The notes below the pieces were generated by a model. That model saw nothing but the letters and a program-made list of their open reading frames with translations. It was not told the origin of the DNA and did not search any database. Below, in pieces: positions 8,975 through 17,610 of a stretch of DNA of 64,000 nucleotides. The first letter of the stretch is position 1. Every line of letters starts with the position of its first letter. The position numbers were made by a program, and so were the translations under genes. The stretch covers positions 124,001 through 188,000 of the forward strand of contig NZ_JBHRTR010000015.1 in assembly GCF_042646425.1 (NCBI RefSeq). Direction: 5' to 3'. Origin of the DNA: Marinibaculum pumilum. Lineage in GTDB: Bacteria; Pseudomonadota; Alphaproteobacteria; Ferrovibrionales; Ferrovibrionaceae.

Positions 8975-8975
8975 C

Positions 8976-9005
8976 AGCGCCGGGCCCGGTAGCGCCGGGC
9001 ATTCA
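8976..9005. repeat. Imperfect 15-bp tandem duplication after nlpD
   Basis: AGCGCCGGGCCCGGT (8976-8990) is followed by AGCGCCGGGCATTCA (8991-9005), identical over the first ten bases. It begins 2 nt after the nlpD-like stop codon. Function unknown; one of a series of similar spacer repeats in this window. Confidence 0.45.
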
Positions 9006-9024
9006 ATGCGAGGGGAGGGGGCGG

Positions 9025-9756
9025 TTGCCGCTGTTCGAGGAACTGGACTATCGGCCCACGGCGATGGGGACACTGAGCCTGCGCCGCCGGCGCGAGCCGC
9101 GTTTCGACGTCGACGTGCTGGAGATCAAGCTCGACGACGAATTCCTGATGTCGAGCCTGTTCACCGATGGCGAAGTCGCGCTGGCGGACCTGGCGCTGAA
9201 CGCACATGGCGCGGGCGATCCGGCCGACAGCGACCTCGCGGTCGCCGTCGGCGGCCTCGGGCTGGGCTATACGGCGCGGGCAGCCCTGGACCATCCGGCG
9301 GTATCCGGCCTGCTTGTGGTGGAGGCGGCGCCTGAGGTCGTCGACTGGCACCGCCAGGGCCTGCTGCCGCTGGGGGCCCGGCTGGTGGCCGATCGCCGCT
9401 GCCGCATCGTGACCGGCGACTTCTTCGCCCTGGCGGCGTCAGCGGACGGCTTCGACCCGCAGCAGCCGGGGCGGCGCTTCGATGCCATCCTGCTCGATAT
9501 CGATCATTCGCCGTCGGCCGTCCTGCAGGATGCCCATGGCCGCTTCTATTCGGTGCACGGCCTGGCGGGACTGGGCCGGCACCTGCGACCCGGCGGCATC
9601 TTCGGGCTCTGGTCGAACGAGCGCCCGGACCCCGACTTCCTTGAGCGTCTGGCACAGACGTTCGACTGGTCGGAGGCGCACGAGGTGCCGGTACATGACC
9701 CGCATGGCGGGCTTGCGGGGCGCAACACCATCTACCTGGCGCGCGACCCCCGCTAG
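9025..9756 (+). CDS. Spermidine-synthase-like SAM/dcSAM-fold protein
   Basis: A 243-residue protein. A TTG start at 9025 is preceded by a strong AGGGGAGGGG ribosome site. A Rossmann-type core contains LAVAVGGLGLGYTARAAL, VVEAAPEVVDWH and FDAILLDIDHSP, which resembles the spermidine synthase/methyltransferase fold. It is shorter than typical spermidine synthases at the N-terminus, and the classical GGGDG motif is altered to GGLGLG. It is annotated in many relatives simply as spermidine synthase. True polyamine synthesis is uncertain. It converges with the DUF815 ATPase gene, 5 nt away. Confidence 0.75.
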   Translation: MPLFEELDYRPTAMGTLSLRRRREPRFDVDVLEIKLDDEFLMSSLFTDGEVALADLALNAHGAGDPADSDLAVAVGGLGLGYTARAALDHPAVSGLLVVEAAPEVVDWHRQGLLPLGARLVADRRCRIVTGDFFALAASADGFDPQQPGRRFDAILLDIDHSPSAVLQDAHGRFYSVHGLAGLGRHLRPGGIFGLWSNERPDPDFLERLAQTFDWSEAHEVPVHDPHGGLAGRNTIYLARDPR

Positions 9757-9761
9757 CAGGA

Positions 9762-10682
9762 TCAGGCGCCGTCGCGGAAGCCCAGCGGCTGACCCAGCCG
9801 GCCGGCCAGGTCCTGGATGAACTGCCATGCGACCCGGCCGGAGCGGGCGCCGCGGGTGGTGGCCCATTCCAGGCCCTCCCGGCGCAGCTGTTCATCGTCC
9901 ACCTGCAGGCCGCAGGCATCGGCATAGCCGCGCAGCATCTCCAGGAAGTCCTGCTGGCTGCAATTGTGGAAACCGAGCCAGAGGCCGAAGCGGTCGGACA
10001 AAGAGACCTTCTCCTCCACCGCCTCGGACGGGTTGATCGCCGTCGACTGCTCGTTCTCCACCATGTCGCGGGGCATCAGGTGGCGGCGGTTGGAGGTGGC
10101 ATAGAACAGCACGTTGGTCGGCCGCCCCTCGATGCCGCCTTCCAGCACCGCCTTCAGCGACTTGTAGCTGGTATCGTCATGGTCGAAGGACAGGTCGTCG
10201 CAGAACAGCAGGCTGCGCCGCGGCTGTGCGCGCAGGCCGCGCAGCAGGTCCGGCAGGTGGGCGATATCCTCGCGATGGATCTCGATCAGGGCCAGGCGGG
10301 CCGCCGGATCCGTGCCGCGGGCGCGATTCACCTCCGCATGCACGGCCTTCACCAGCGAACTCTTGCCCATGCCGCGTGCGCCCCAGAGCAGGGCATTGTT
10401 GGCCGGCAGCCCGTCGGCGAAGCGCCGGGTATTGCCCAGCAGCAGCTCCACCTGGTGGCCGATGCCCTTCAGCAGCGGCAGCGGCACGCGGGAGACGTCG
10501 GGGACCGGCTCCAGCGCCGCCGCATCGGCCTGCCAGACGAAGGCATCCGCGCCGCCCAGGTCGGGTGCCCGCCGCGGCGGCGGGGCCAGCCGCTCCAGCG
10601 CTGCCGCGATCCGTTCGAGGACCGGAAGCAGGGCCGGCGCATTGGCCGCGTCGTCGGGCGGAAGGGCGGTGCGATCGGACAT
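9762..10682 (-). CDS. DUF815 family AAA-type ATPase
   Basis: A 306-residue protein starting at the ATG complementary to 10680-10682, which has a GGAG ribosome site about 8 nt before it; a longer frame up to 10781 lacks such a site. It carries Walker A GARGMGKSS and a Walker B-like LLFCDDLSFD, followed by a sensor-like YATSNRRHLMP segment. The layout matches the DUF815 ATPases, widespread in proteobacteria and of unknown cellular role. It is alone on its strand, divergent from yajC. Confidence 0.88.
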   Translation of the reverse strand: MSDRTALPPDDAANAPALLPVLERIAAALERLAPPPRRAPDLGGADAFVWQADAAALEPVPDVSRVPLPLLKGIGHQVELLLGNTRRFADGLPANNALLWGARGMGKSSLVKAVHAEVNRARGTDPAARLALIEIHREDIAHLPDLLRGLRAQPRRSLLFCDDLSFDHDDTSYKSLKAVLEGGIEGRPTNVLFYATSNRRHLMPRDMVENEQSTAINPSEAVEEKVSLSDRFGLWLGFHNCSQQDFLEMLRGYADACGLQVDDEQLRREGLEWATTRGARSGRVAWQFIQDLAGRLGQPLGFRDGA

Positions 10683-10766
10683 TCTGGTCTCCGGGCGGAT
10701 GATCTGGTAGGGCGGCGGGGAAGGATCTGCTGCCGCGGGGGCTGATGTGCCGGAATGCCTTGCGCA

Positions 10767-10794
10767 TTGCAATGACGGCAAGCATGTCTATAGT
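10767..10794 (+). promoter_or_regulatory. Candidate sigma70 promoter of yajC-secDF
   Basis: TTGCAA (10767-10772), a 16-bp spacer and TATAGT (10789-10794) resemble a housekeeping promoter. The predicted start is about 37 nt before the yajC ATG. The -35 box overlaps a 10-bp palindrome CATTGCAATG (10765-10774), which could be an operator. Confidence 0.5.
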
Positions 10795-10837
10795 CCGCGC
10801 ACTTTCATGCCCTCCCAAAGAATGACGGCCTAGAACG

Positions 10838-11263
10838 ATGGAGCAACTGATGCTGGTCTCGCCGGCCTATGCGCAGTCGGCCGGGGGCGGGGGCCAGGGG
10901 GATTTCATCCTCCAGCTTCTGCCGCTGGTGCTGATTTTCGTGGTGTTCTATTTCCTGCTGATCCGGCCCCAGCAGAAGAAAATGAAGGCCCATCGCGAGA
11001 TGGTCGGCAATGTCAGCCGCGGCGACACGGTGGTGACCGCCGGCGGCATCGTCGGCAAGGTCGTCAAGGTGGTCGATGAAAACTACGCCCAGGTCGAGAT
11101 TGCCGAGAATGTGCGGATCAAGGTGGTGAAGAGCACCATCTCCGACGTGCAGGCGAAGGGCACGCCCAAGGGCGAGGGCGGCGAGTCCGCCCCGGCGAAG
11201 CCGGCGGGCGAGGGCGACGCCGCCGCGAAGCCGGGCAACTTCCTTTCCCGATTCAAGAAGTAG
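10838..11263 (+). CDS. yajC: YajC, Sec translocon accessory subunit
   Basis: A 141-residue membrane protein. One membrane helix (about residues 23-42) is followed by the conserved RPQQKKMKAHREMV, and then by the cytoplasmic beta domain GDTVVTAGGIVGKV. The tail is Lys/Ala/Gly-rich. YajC associates with SecDF and SecYEG during protein export. It starts the yajC-secD-secF operon. Confidence 0.97.
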   Translation: MEQLMLVSPAYAQSAGGGGQGDFILQLLPLVLIFVVFYFLLIRPQQKKMKAHREMVGNVSRGDTVVTAGGIVGKVVKVVDENYAQVEIAENVRIKVVKSTISDVQAKGTPKGEGGESAPAKPAGEGDAAAKPGNFLSRFKK

Positions 11264-11305
11264 GAGCGCCGCGACCCGCCTGCGGGCGGGCCGGCACCGA
11301 CTGAC

Positions 11306-12919
11306 ATGCTGCGATTTGCGCCCTGGAAACTGGCCCTCATCGGCCTGATCTGCCTGCTTGGGCTGGTCTTCGCCGCGCCGAACCTGCTGACGCGGGAGGA
11401 GGTGGCGGAGCTGCCGTCATGGCTGCCCAACCAGCAGATCAATCTCGGCCTCGACCTGCGCGGCGGCTCCTACCTGCTGCTTGAGGTCGATACCGACGCG
11501 GTGGTCGAGGAACGGCTGCAGAACCTGCTCGAATCCGCCCGCACCACCCTGCGGGAGGACCGCATCGGCTATACCCAGCTGGCGGTCGAAGGCGGCCAGG
11601 TTGTGATCCGGCTGCGCAACCCGGAGCAGATGCAGGTCGCCTTCGAGAAGCTGGAGGCCCTGGCCGAACCCGTCAGCAGCTCCTTGCTGGGCGGCGGCGC
11701 CTCCGACATCACCGTCGACGCGAACGAGGCCGATGGCGTCGTGCGCATCGGCCTGACCGAGGAGAGCATCCAGGGCCGGGTGCAGCGGGCCGTCGGCCAG
11801 TCGATCGAGATCGTGCGCCGGCGCCTGGACGAGACCGGCGTGGTGGAGCCCACCATCCAGCGCCAGGGGGCGGACCGCGTCCTGGTGCAGCTGCCCGGCA
11901 TCGACAATCCGGAGCGCATCAAGGACCTGCTGGGCAAGACCGCCAAGATGACCTTCCATCTGGTGCGCGGCATCGTCAGTTCGGAGGACGACCGCGCCCC
12001 GCCCGGCACGATGATCGTTCCCTCCGCCTACCAGCTCGACGCGACCGGCCAGCCCCTGCGCTACATCGTCAGCCGCAAGGTCGAGGTCTCGGGCGAGAAC
12101 CTGTCGAACGCCACCGCGGGCACCGACCAGCGCAGCGGCGGCCCGGCCGTGTTCTTCAACTTCGACACCGCGGGCACCCGGAAGTTCGCCCGGGTGACGC
12201 AGGACAATGTGGGCCGGCCCTTCGCGATCATCCTGGACGACGAGGTGATCACCGCGCCCAACATCCGGGAGCCGATCCTGGGCGGCAGCGGCCAGATCAG
12301 CGGCGGCTTCACCTTCCAGGAAGCCAGCGACCTTGCCGTGCTGCTGCGCGCCGGCGCCCTGCCGGCGCCGCTGGAAGTGGTGGAGGAACGGACGGTCGGG
12401 CCGGACCTTGGGGCCGACGCCATCGCCGCGGGCGAATTCGCGACCCTGATCGGCGGCGTCGCGGTGATCGTCTACATGGTGGTCATGTACGGGCTGTTCG
12501 GGGTGTTTTCCGCCCTGGCGCTGATCGTGAACCTGATCCTGATCATCGGCGCGCTGTCGCTGATGCAGGCGACCCTGACCCTGCCCGGCATTGCTGGCAT
12601 CCTGCTGACCATCGGCATGGCCGTGGACTCCGCGGTACTGATCTTCGAGCGGGTCCGCGAGGAGGCGCGCCTCGGCAAGGCGCCGATTTCGGCGATGGAT
12701 GCTGGTTTCTCCCGCGCCTTCGGCACGATCATGGACAGCCAGATCACCACCCTGCTGGCGATGCTGCTGCTGTTCGCCTTCGGATCGGGGCCGGTGCGCG
12801 GCTTCTCGGTGACGATCAGCATCGGCATCGTCACCTCGCTGTTCACGTCGATCTGGCTCCTGCGCCTGTTCATGGTCACCTGGCTGCGCAGTCGCCGGCC
12901 GACCGCACTGCCGGTCTGA
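11306..12919 (+). CDS. secD: SecD, protein translocase subunit
   Basis: A 537-residue RND-type protein. The first membrane helix is at about 9-25, followed by the family motif LGLDLRGGSYLLLEV, a large periplasmic P1 domain, and five C-terminal helices from about residue 370. The helix-4 segment GMAVDSAVLIFERVREE carries the acidic residue of the proton path. SecD with SecF uses the proton gradient to pull exported proteins across the membrane. It lies 42 nt after yajC and 13 nt before secF. Confidence 0.98.
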   Translation: MLRFAPWKLALIGLICLLGLVFAAPNLLTREEVAELPSWLPNQQINLGLDLRGGSYLLLEVDTDAVVEERLQNLLESARTTLREDRIGYTQLAVEGGQVVIRLRNPEQMQVAFEKLEALAEPVSSSLLGGGASDITVDANEADGVVRIGLTEESIQGRVQRAVGQSIEIVRRRLDETGVVEPTIQRQGADRVLVQLPGIDNPERIKDLLGKTAKMTFHLVRGIVSSEDDRAPPGTMIVPSAYQLDATGQPLRYIVSRKVEVSGENLSNATAGTDQRSGGPAVFFNFDTAGTRKFARVTQDNVGRPFAIILDDEVITAPNIREPILGGSGQISGGFTFQEASDLAVLLRAGALPAPLEVVEERTVGPDLGADAIAAGEFATLIGGVAVIVYMVVMYGLFGVFSALALIVNLILIIGALSLMQATLTLPGIAGILLTIGMAVDSAVLIFERVREEARLGKAPISAMDAGFSRAFGTIMDSQITTLLAMLLLFAFGSGPVRGFSVTISIGIVTSLFTSIWLLRLFMVTWLRSRRPTALPV

Positions 12920-12932
12920 GAGGAGAGCGGTC

Positions 12933-13883
12933 ATGGCACTCGTGCGGCTGATCCCCGACGACACCAACATCCCCTTCATGGCCCTGCGCAGGGTCGGCCC
13001 GATCCTGGCCGGCCTGATGGCCCTGACCTCGGTCATCCTGTTCTTCGTTCCCGGCCTGAACTATGGCATCGACTTCCGCGGCGGCATCGTGGTGGAGGTG
13101 CGGACCGACGGGCCCGCCGACTTCCCGGCGATGCGCTCCGAACTGACCGGACTGGGCCTGGGCGATGTCGCGCTGCAGCAGTTCGGCTCCCCCAGCGAGG
13201 TGCTGATCCGGGTCGAGTCGCAGGACGGCAAGCCCGGCGGCCAGCAGGCCGCGGTGGAGGCCATCCGCACGATGCTGGAGGCGGAGTTCCCCGGCTCCGA
13301 CATCCGCCGCGTCGAATCCGTCGGCGCGGAGGTCTCCGACGAACTGTTCGTGGACGGGCTGACGGCCCTTGCCTTCGCCTTCGTGGCGATGCTGGTCTAC
13401 ATCTGGTTCCGCTTCGAATGGCAGTTCGCCGTCGCCGCCGTCGGCACCCTGGTCCTGGATGCGCTGATCGGCGTCGGCTTCTTCGCGGTCACCACATTGC
13501 CGTTCAACCTCAGCTCGGTCGCGGCCCTGCTGACGATCATCGGCTATTCGATCAACGACAAGGTGGTGGTGTTCGACCGGGTGCGGGAGAACCTGCGCAA
13601 GTACAAGACGATGCCGCTCGACGAACTGCTGAACAAGAGCATCAACGATACCCTGACCCGCACCATCGCCACCTCGCTGACGACCTTCATCGCGATCGCG
13701 CCGCTGGCGGTCCTGGGCGGCGAATCGGTCTCCGGCTTTGCCGACGCGATGATGTTCGGCATCGTGATCGGCACCCTGTCGTCGATCTTCGTCGCATCGC
13801 CGCTGGTCTACATGCTCGGCGATGAGCAACTGCGGCGCGGCGTGCAGAAGGAAGCCGATGCCGAGGTGCAGGCCCGCCCCTGA
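12933..13883 (+). CDS. secF: SecF, protein translocase subunit
   Basis: A 316-residue partner of SecD. It has the N-terminal helix, the GIDFRGG motif, a smaller periplasmic domain, and the C-terminal helices with GYSINDKVVVFDRVREN. An AGGAGAG ribosome site precedes the ATG. The pair forms the proton-driven export motor. Confidence 0.98.
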   Translation: MALVRLIPDDTNIPFMALRRVGPILAGLMALTSVILFFVPGLNYGIDFRGGIVVEVRTDGPADFPAMRSELTGLGLGDVALQQFGSPSEVLIRVESQDGKPGGQQAAVEAIRTMLEAEFPGSDIRRVESVGAEVSDELFVDGLTALAFAFVAMLVYIWFRFEWQFAVAAVGTLVLDALIGVGFFAVTTLPFNLSSVAALLTIIGYSINDKVVVFDRVRENLRKYKTMPLDELLNKSINDTLTRTIATSLTTFIAIAPLAVLGGESVSGFADAMMFGIVIGTLSSIFVASPLVYMLGDEQLRRGVQKEADAEVQARP

Positions 13884-13951
13884 TCGGGGCCGGGCGGGGA
13901 GGCGAGAGGCGGCACCCGGCCCCGAAGAGCAAGCTCTGAAAGGAGCAGGCG

Positions 13952-14326
13952 ATGGACCTCACACCACGCATCCCGGAAGGGCGACAGGTCATCAACGCCT
14001 ATGGCGAAGGCGGCTTCCGCATCGCCGGCACCCGCTACGAAGGCTCGGTGATCGTGTTTCCCGCCCGCACCCTGGCATGGCCGGTTGCCGCGCCGGAAGA
14101 GGTCAGCGCCGCGGCGCTGGCCCCGGTGCAGGAGGCGGAGCCGGCGGTGGAGCTGTTGCTGCTTGGCCTGGGGCCGCAGATCCGCAGGGTGCCCGACACG
14201 ATCCGTGCCGCGATGAAGGCCCATGGCGTGGTCGTCGAGGGCCTGGACACAGGCGCGGCGGCACGGACATACAATGTACTGCTGGGGGAAAGCCGCCGCG
14301 TCGCCGCGGCCCTGATCGCGGTCTGA
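13952..14326 (+). CDS. Mth938-like domain protein (NDUFAF3/DUF498 family)
   Basis: A 124-residue single-domain protein. The segments INAYGEGGFRIAGTRYEGSV and LLLGLGPQIRRVPDTIR match the Mth938 fold family. The human member NDUFAF3 is a complex I assembly factor, but the bacterial role is unproven. In alphaproteobacteria this gene commonly follows secF, as here (68-nt gap, with AGGAG ahead of the ATG). Confidence 0.88.
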   Translation: MDLTPRIPEGRQVINAYGEGGFRIAGTRYEGSVIVFPARTLAWPVAAPEEVSAAALAPVQEAEPAVELLLLGLGPQIRRVPDTIRAAMKAHGVVVEGLDTGAAARTYNVLLGESRRVAAALIAV

Positions 14327-14355
14327 ACGGCCCGGTCTGACCGGCGCGGGCCATC

Positions 14356-14400
14356 GACGGACGGACCGAGGGACGGACGGACCGAGGGACGGAGGGACGA
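14356..14400. repeat. 16-bp tandem repeat ahead of the gpt gene
   Basis: GACGGACGGACCGAGG occurs twice in a row (14356-14371 and 14372-14387), followed by a partial copy that ends in GGAGGGACG and doubles as the ribosome site of the next gene. Copy-number change here could alter the spacing of that site. Confidence 0.65.
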
Positions 14401-14401
14401 T

Positions 14402-14911
14402 TTGGAACAACCGATCCGTGCCACCTGGGCGGTGACCTGGGACCGGCTGCATGACGATACCCGCCAGCTGGCGGGCCGCCTGATCCAGGGGCGGCGGAAG
14501 TACCGGAGCATCGTCGCCATCACCCGCGGCGGCATGGTGCCGGCCGCGATCCTGGCCCGCGAGCTGGAGATCCGCCTGGTCGACACCCTGTGCATCGCCA
14601 GCTACCAGGACCGCGAGCAGGGCGACATGAAGGTCCTGAAGTCCGTCGACGGCAGGGGCGAAGGCGTGCTGGTCGTCGACGACCTGTCCGATACCGGCGC
14701 CACGATCCGCACGGTGCGGGAAATCCTGCCCGATGCCCATGTGGTGACGGTCTACGTGAAGCCGGCCGGCCGCGACGTGGTCGACGAGTTCATCACCGAG
14801 GTGCCGCAGGACTGCTGGATCCTGTTCCCCTGGGACACGTCTGCCCAGCACGTGGCGCCGATGGCCCTGACCGCCGCCGACCGGTCGCGGCCGCATTCGG
14901 ACGCGGATTGA
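14402..14911 (+). CDS. gpt: Xanthine(-guanine) phosphoribosyltransferase
   Basis: A 169-residue type I phosphoribosyltransferase with a TTG start at 14402 behind a GGAGGGA site. The PRPP-binding motif VLVVDDLSDTGATI and the upstream ITRGGMVPAAIL (PPi loop) are both present, and the tail PWDTSAQHVAPM is typical of XGPRT. It salvages xanthine and guanine to XMP and GMP. Its position after secDF-Mth938 appears to be local. It is convergent with a GNAT gene. Confidence 0.9.
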   Translation: MEQPIRATWAVTWDRLHDDTRQLAGRLIQGRRKYRSIVAITRGGMVPAAILARELEIRLVDTLCIASYQDREQGDMKVLKSVDGRGEGVLVVDDLSDTGATIRTVREILPDAHVVTVYVKPAGRDVVDEFITEVPQDCWILFPWDTSAQHVAPMALTAADRSRPHSDAD

Positions 14912-14942
14912 AGCCTTCCCGGAACTGGCGGTAGTTCGTCGT

Positions 14943-15026
14943 TTTCGGGCTTGACCCGAAACCCGTTCCACCGGCCGTTCAGATGCCGCGATGCTTGCGG
15001 AATGGATCCCCGATCAAGGCGGGGAT
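14943..15026. repeat. Composite extragenic palindromic (REP-like) element
   Basis: There are two hairpins. TTTCGGG-CTTGA-CCCGAAA is at 14943-14961. ATCCCCG-ATCAAGG-CGGGGAT is at 15006-15026. The second closely resembles the ATCCCCGATCAAG-type palindromes found in many copies in alphaproteobacterial genomes. The element sits between two convergent genes, and the GNAT reading frame ends inside it. Confidence 0.65.
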
Positions 15027-15577
15027 GACCGAAATCGTTTTGGCGTCAGGTCCAGCCGCATGGCGACCCGCGGGCTCATCCGGTCCAGCCCGCTTGCCTG
15101 TTCGGTACGGCGCACCTCCGCCAGGAAGGGATGGCCGGGACCGGGGACAAACGGCCGGAAGCCGATACGGCTGTAGAAGGGCGCGTTGAAGGGGATGTCG
15201 CGGAAGGTGGTCAGGACCACCGCCGGCAGGCCCTCTCCGGCCGCCCAGGCGATCACCGCCTCCACAAGGCGGCGGCCCAGGCCGCGCTGCCCATGCGCCG
15301 GCACCACGTCCAGTTCGGCGAGCCAGGCCATGCCGTCCCGTCGCGCCGCTGCGGCGAGGCCCAGGGGCGGTCCATCGGGCGACTGGGCCATCGCAGGCAC
15401 CCAGAGGGAGCCGGCTGCGGCGCAGTCGCGGTAGAAGGCGACGGGCTGCGCCGGCAGGTCGGCGATCTCGGGCCGCCCGATCTGCGCGAACCGGCGGGCC
15501 GCCTCGATTTCCAGGTCGGGCATCAGCACCGCCTCCTCGGGGCGGGCAAGCCGGATCAGATAGTCGTCCACAGGCAC
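15014..15577 (-). CDS. GNAT family N-acetyltransferase
   Basis: A 187-residue acetyltransferase. The acetyl-CoA-binding segment AHGQRGLGRRLVEAVIAWA corresponds to motif A (Q/RxxGxG/A), and FYSRIGFRPF is the usual motif B tail. The substrate is unknown. The last five or so residues and the stop codon are supplied by the REP-like palindrome at 15006-15026, so the C-terminus has probably been replaced by repeat sequence. Confidence 0.87.
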   Translation of the reverse strand: MPVDDYLIRLARPEEAVLMPDLEIEAARRFAQIGRPEIADLPAQPVAFYRDCAAAGSLWVPAMAQSPDGPPLGLAAAARRDGMAWLAELDVVPAHGQRGLGRRLVEAVIAWAAGEGLPAVVLTTFRDIPFNAPFYSRIGFRPFVPGPGHPFLAEVRRTEQASGLDRMSPRVAMRLDLTPKRFRSSPP

Positions 15578-15601
15578 CTCGGCATGTTGCCGGCCGACAC
15601 G

Positions 15602-15629
15602 AAAAAAGGGCGCCCGCAGGGGCGCCCTT
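15602..15629 (-). terminator. Rho-independent terminator of sodB
   Basis: A 10-bp perfect stem (AAGGGCGCCC / GGGCGCCCTT, 15606-15615 and 15620-15629) with a 4-nt loop. On the minus strand it is followed by six T residues. It lies 44 nt downstream of the sodB stop. Confidence 0.85.
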
Positions 15630-15672
15630 CCTCTCGGTCCTGGCGGTCCGCCGCGCGGTGGCGGCGACCGGC

Positions 15673-16275
15673 TCAGGAGGCCTTCGCCAGGTTCTCGTTG
15701 ACGAAGTCCCAGTTCACCAGATGCTCCAGGAACGTTTCCATGTACTTCGGACGGGCGTTCCGGAAATCGATGTAGTAGGCATGCTCCCAGACATCCATGG
15801 TCAGGAGCGGGGTCGCGCCGCCGGTCATCGGGTTCTCGGCATTCGGCGTCTTGGTGATCTTCAGCTTGCCGCCGTCCAGCACCAGCCAGGCCCAGCCGCT
15901 GCCGAACTGGGTCGCGCCGGCGGTCTTGAAGTCCTCGACGAACTTGTCGTAGCCGCCCAGGTCGGAATCGATCTTCGCCGCAACCGCGCCGCTCGGCTTG
16001 CCGCCGCCGCCGGGCTTCATGCTGTGCCAGTAGAAGGTGTGGTTCCAGACCTGCGCCGCATTGTTGAAGATCGCGGTCTTGGAGGAATCCCCGGCCACGG
16101 CCTTGATGATCTCCTCAAGGCTCTTGTCCGCCAGCGGCGTGTCCTTGACGAGGTTGTTCAGGGTCGTGACGTAGGTGTTGTGATGCTTGCCGTGGTGGAA
16201 CTCGAGCGTCTCCGCCGAGATGTGTGGCGCCAGCGCGTCCTTCGCGTACGGCAGATCGGGAAGTTCGAATGCCAT
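15673..16275 (-). CDS. sodB: Superoxide dismutase, iron type
   Basis: A 200-residue Fe/Mn superoxide dismutase of normal length. Metal ligands are visible in EFHHGKHHNTYV, in AAQVWNHTFYWHSM, and in DVWEHAYYIDF. Gln in the AAQVWNH segment, rather than Gly, favours iron. It converts superoxide to oxygen and peroxide in the cytoplasm. The gene has its own terminator, and a TAAGGA-like ribosome site precedes the ATG. Confidence 0.96.
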   Translation of the reverse strand: MAFELPDLPYAKDALAPHISAETLEFHHGKHHNTYVTTLNNLVKDTPLADKSLEEIIKAVAGDSSKTAIFNNAAQVWNHTFYWHSMKPGGGGKPSGAVAAKIDSDLGGYDKFVEDFKTAGATQFGSGWAWLVLDGGKLKITKTPNAENPMTGGATPLLTMDVWEHAYYIDFRNARPKYMETFLEHLVNWDFVNENLAKAS

Positions 16276-16576
16276 GTCCTAAGACCCCTTATCAGGTTGA
16301 GTAATGCTGTCGGGACCTGGTCGCGGCACGGGCGATGCGGCAGCGGGCGGGTCTGCCGCTGCCGGTCGATCGCTGTGCCGCCATACGGGCGAGATCCCCC
16401 TCCGAGCGCCCTGTTCGCCGATATAAGGCGTGCCGCTGCCAGTCTCAACCGATTCCGCCCCTGTTACCGCCGGGGAGGGGCACCGCCAGCCCGTCATCGC
16501 GCCGCATCGCTTGATCGCGGCGCTGTCCGGGGGCATGTCTGCAGCGCCATGTCCATTCGCCGCCGCGCCGAGCCCG
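16276..16576. other. Divergent spacer between sodB and the squalene-synthase-family gene
   Basis: About 300 nt that should hold the sodB promoter (reading left) and the promoter of the rightward gene. A rightward frame stays open from a GTG at 16430, but its first 50 residues are low complexity and show no homology signal. No palindrome or convincing hexamer pair was identified. Confidence 0.5.
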
Positions 16577-17452
16577 ATGACAGCCGCCACCCCGCCGGCC
16601 GATAGCGCCGATGCGGCGCATTGCGCCGAACTCCTGCACCGCGGCGACCGGGATCGCTGGCTGACGGCTTTGTTCGCGCCGGAGGGCGCGCGACGGGATG
16701 CGCTGATGGCGCTCTATGCCTGGAACCTGGAGGTTGCCCGGATCCCCGACACGGTGAGCGAGGGGATCATCGGCCAGATGCGCCTGCAATGGTGGCGGGA
16801 GACCGTCGAGGGGATCTATGCCGACACGCCCCGTGCCCAGCCGATCGCTCGCGCGCTGCACCGCGCGGTCCGCCTCGGCGGACTGCCGGCATCGGCATTC
16901 GAGGCGATGCTGGAAGCGCGCGAGCGTGACGTGGCGGCGGAGGCGCCGGCCGACATGGCCGCGCTTGAGCGCTATGTCGCGGATACCGCGGGGCAGCTGT
17001 CCGCTCTCGCGGCACAATGCCTGGATGCGGCGGAGGCGGCGCCGGCCGCAGCAGCGGCCGGCAATGCCTACGGCCTCGCCGGGTTGATCAAGGCGCTGCC
17101 CTGGCATGCGGAGCGCGGACGGGTCTACCTGCCGGTCGCCGAGCTTCGGGCCAATGGGGTGGTTGCCGACAATGTCGTGCATCGCGCCAACCCGCCGGGG
17201 CTCTACACCGTCATCGCCGCGGTCGCGGAACGGGCCGCGGCGCAGCTCGATGCGTCGCGGACGGCCCTGGCGGCGCTGCCGCCGGGCCTGCGGCGCCGCG
17301 CCCTGCCGGCGATGCTGCCGGCCGCGCTCGCCGCCCAGGACCTCGCCCGGCTGCGTGCCGCGCGCTTCGACCCGGAACGGCCTCGCGCCCATGCCTCGCC
17401 GCTGCGGCGTCAGCTGCGCCTGCTGCGCTCCGGCCTCCTGCGACGGCCCTGA
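16577..17452 (+). CDS. Squalene/phytoene synthase family protein (NDUFAF6-like)
   Basis: About 291 residues from the ATG at 16577; starts at 16535 or 16430 are possible, so the 5' end is uncertain. The fold signature includes LMALYAWNLEVARIPD, then MRLQWWRETVEGIY, and NAYGLAGLIKALPWHAERGR followed by VYLP. The Asp-rich prenyl-diphosphate motifs of true squalene synthases are weak, which is usual for the alphaproteobacterial paralogue next to the Mth938-like gene. Its human relative NDUFAF6 helps assemble complex I. An enzymatic role is not shown. Confidence 0.8.
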   Translation: MTAATPPADSADAAHCAELLHRGDRDRWLTALFAPEGARRDALMALYAWNLEVARIPDTVSEGIIGQMRLQWWRETVEGIYADTPRAQPIARALHRAVRLGGLPASAFEAMLEARERDVAAEAPADMAALERYVADTAGQLSALAAQCLDAAEAAPAAAAAGNAYGLAGLIKALPWHAERGRVYLPVAELRANGVVADNVVHRANPPGLYTVIAAVAERAAAQLDASRTALAALPPGLRRRALPAMLPAALAAQDLARLRAARFDPERPRAHASPLRRQLRLLRSGLLRRP

Positions 17453-17495
17453 TTACCGCAAACCGGCAGACCGCTGCCCTTTTCGCAACCCCAGC

Positions 17496-17521
17496 GGAAC
17501 CCGCTGCGCCATTCTCATGTT
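17496..17521 (+). promoter_or_regulatory. Candidate EcfG (general stress) promoter of the KGG gene
   Basis: GGAAC (17496-17500), 18 bp, then GTTAA (GTT at 17519-17521). This matches the GGAAC-N(16-18)-(C)GTT form recognised by EcfG-type sigma factors, which run the general stress response in alphaproteobacteria. It lies about 90 nt before a gene encoding a stress-type KGG protein. The base before GTT is T rather than C. Confidence 0.6.
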
Positions 17522-17610
17522 AACCCGCTGCCGACGCAGTAATGCGGCCGGCCTTCGGAAGTATCGGGCAACTATTCGCAATCCGGTGCAGTTGCGTGAG
17601 GAGAACCACA

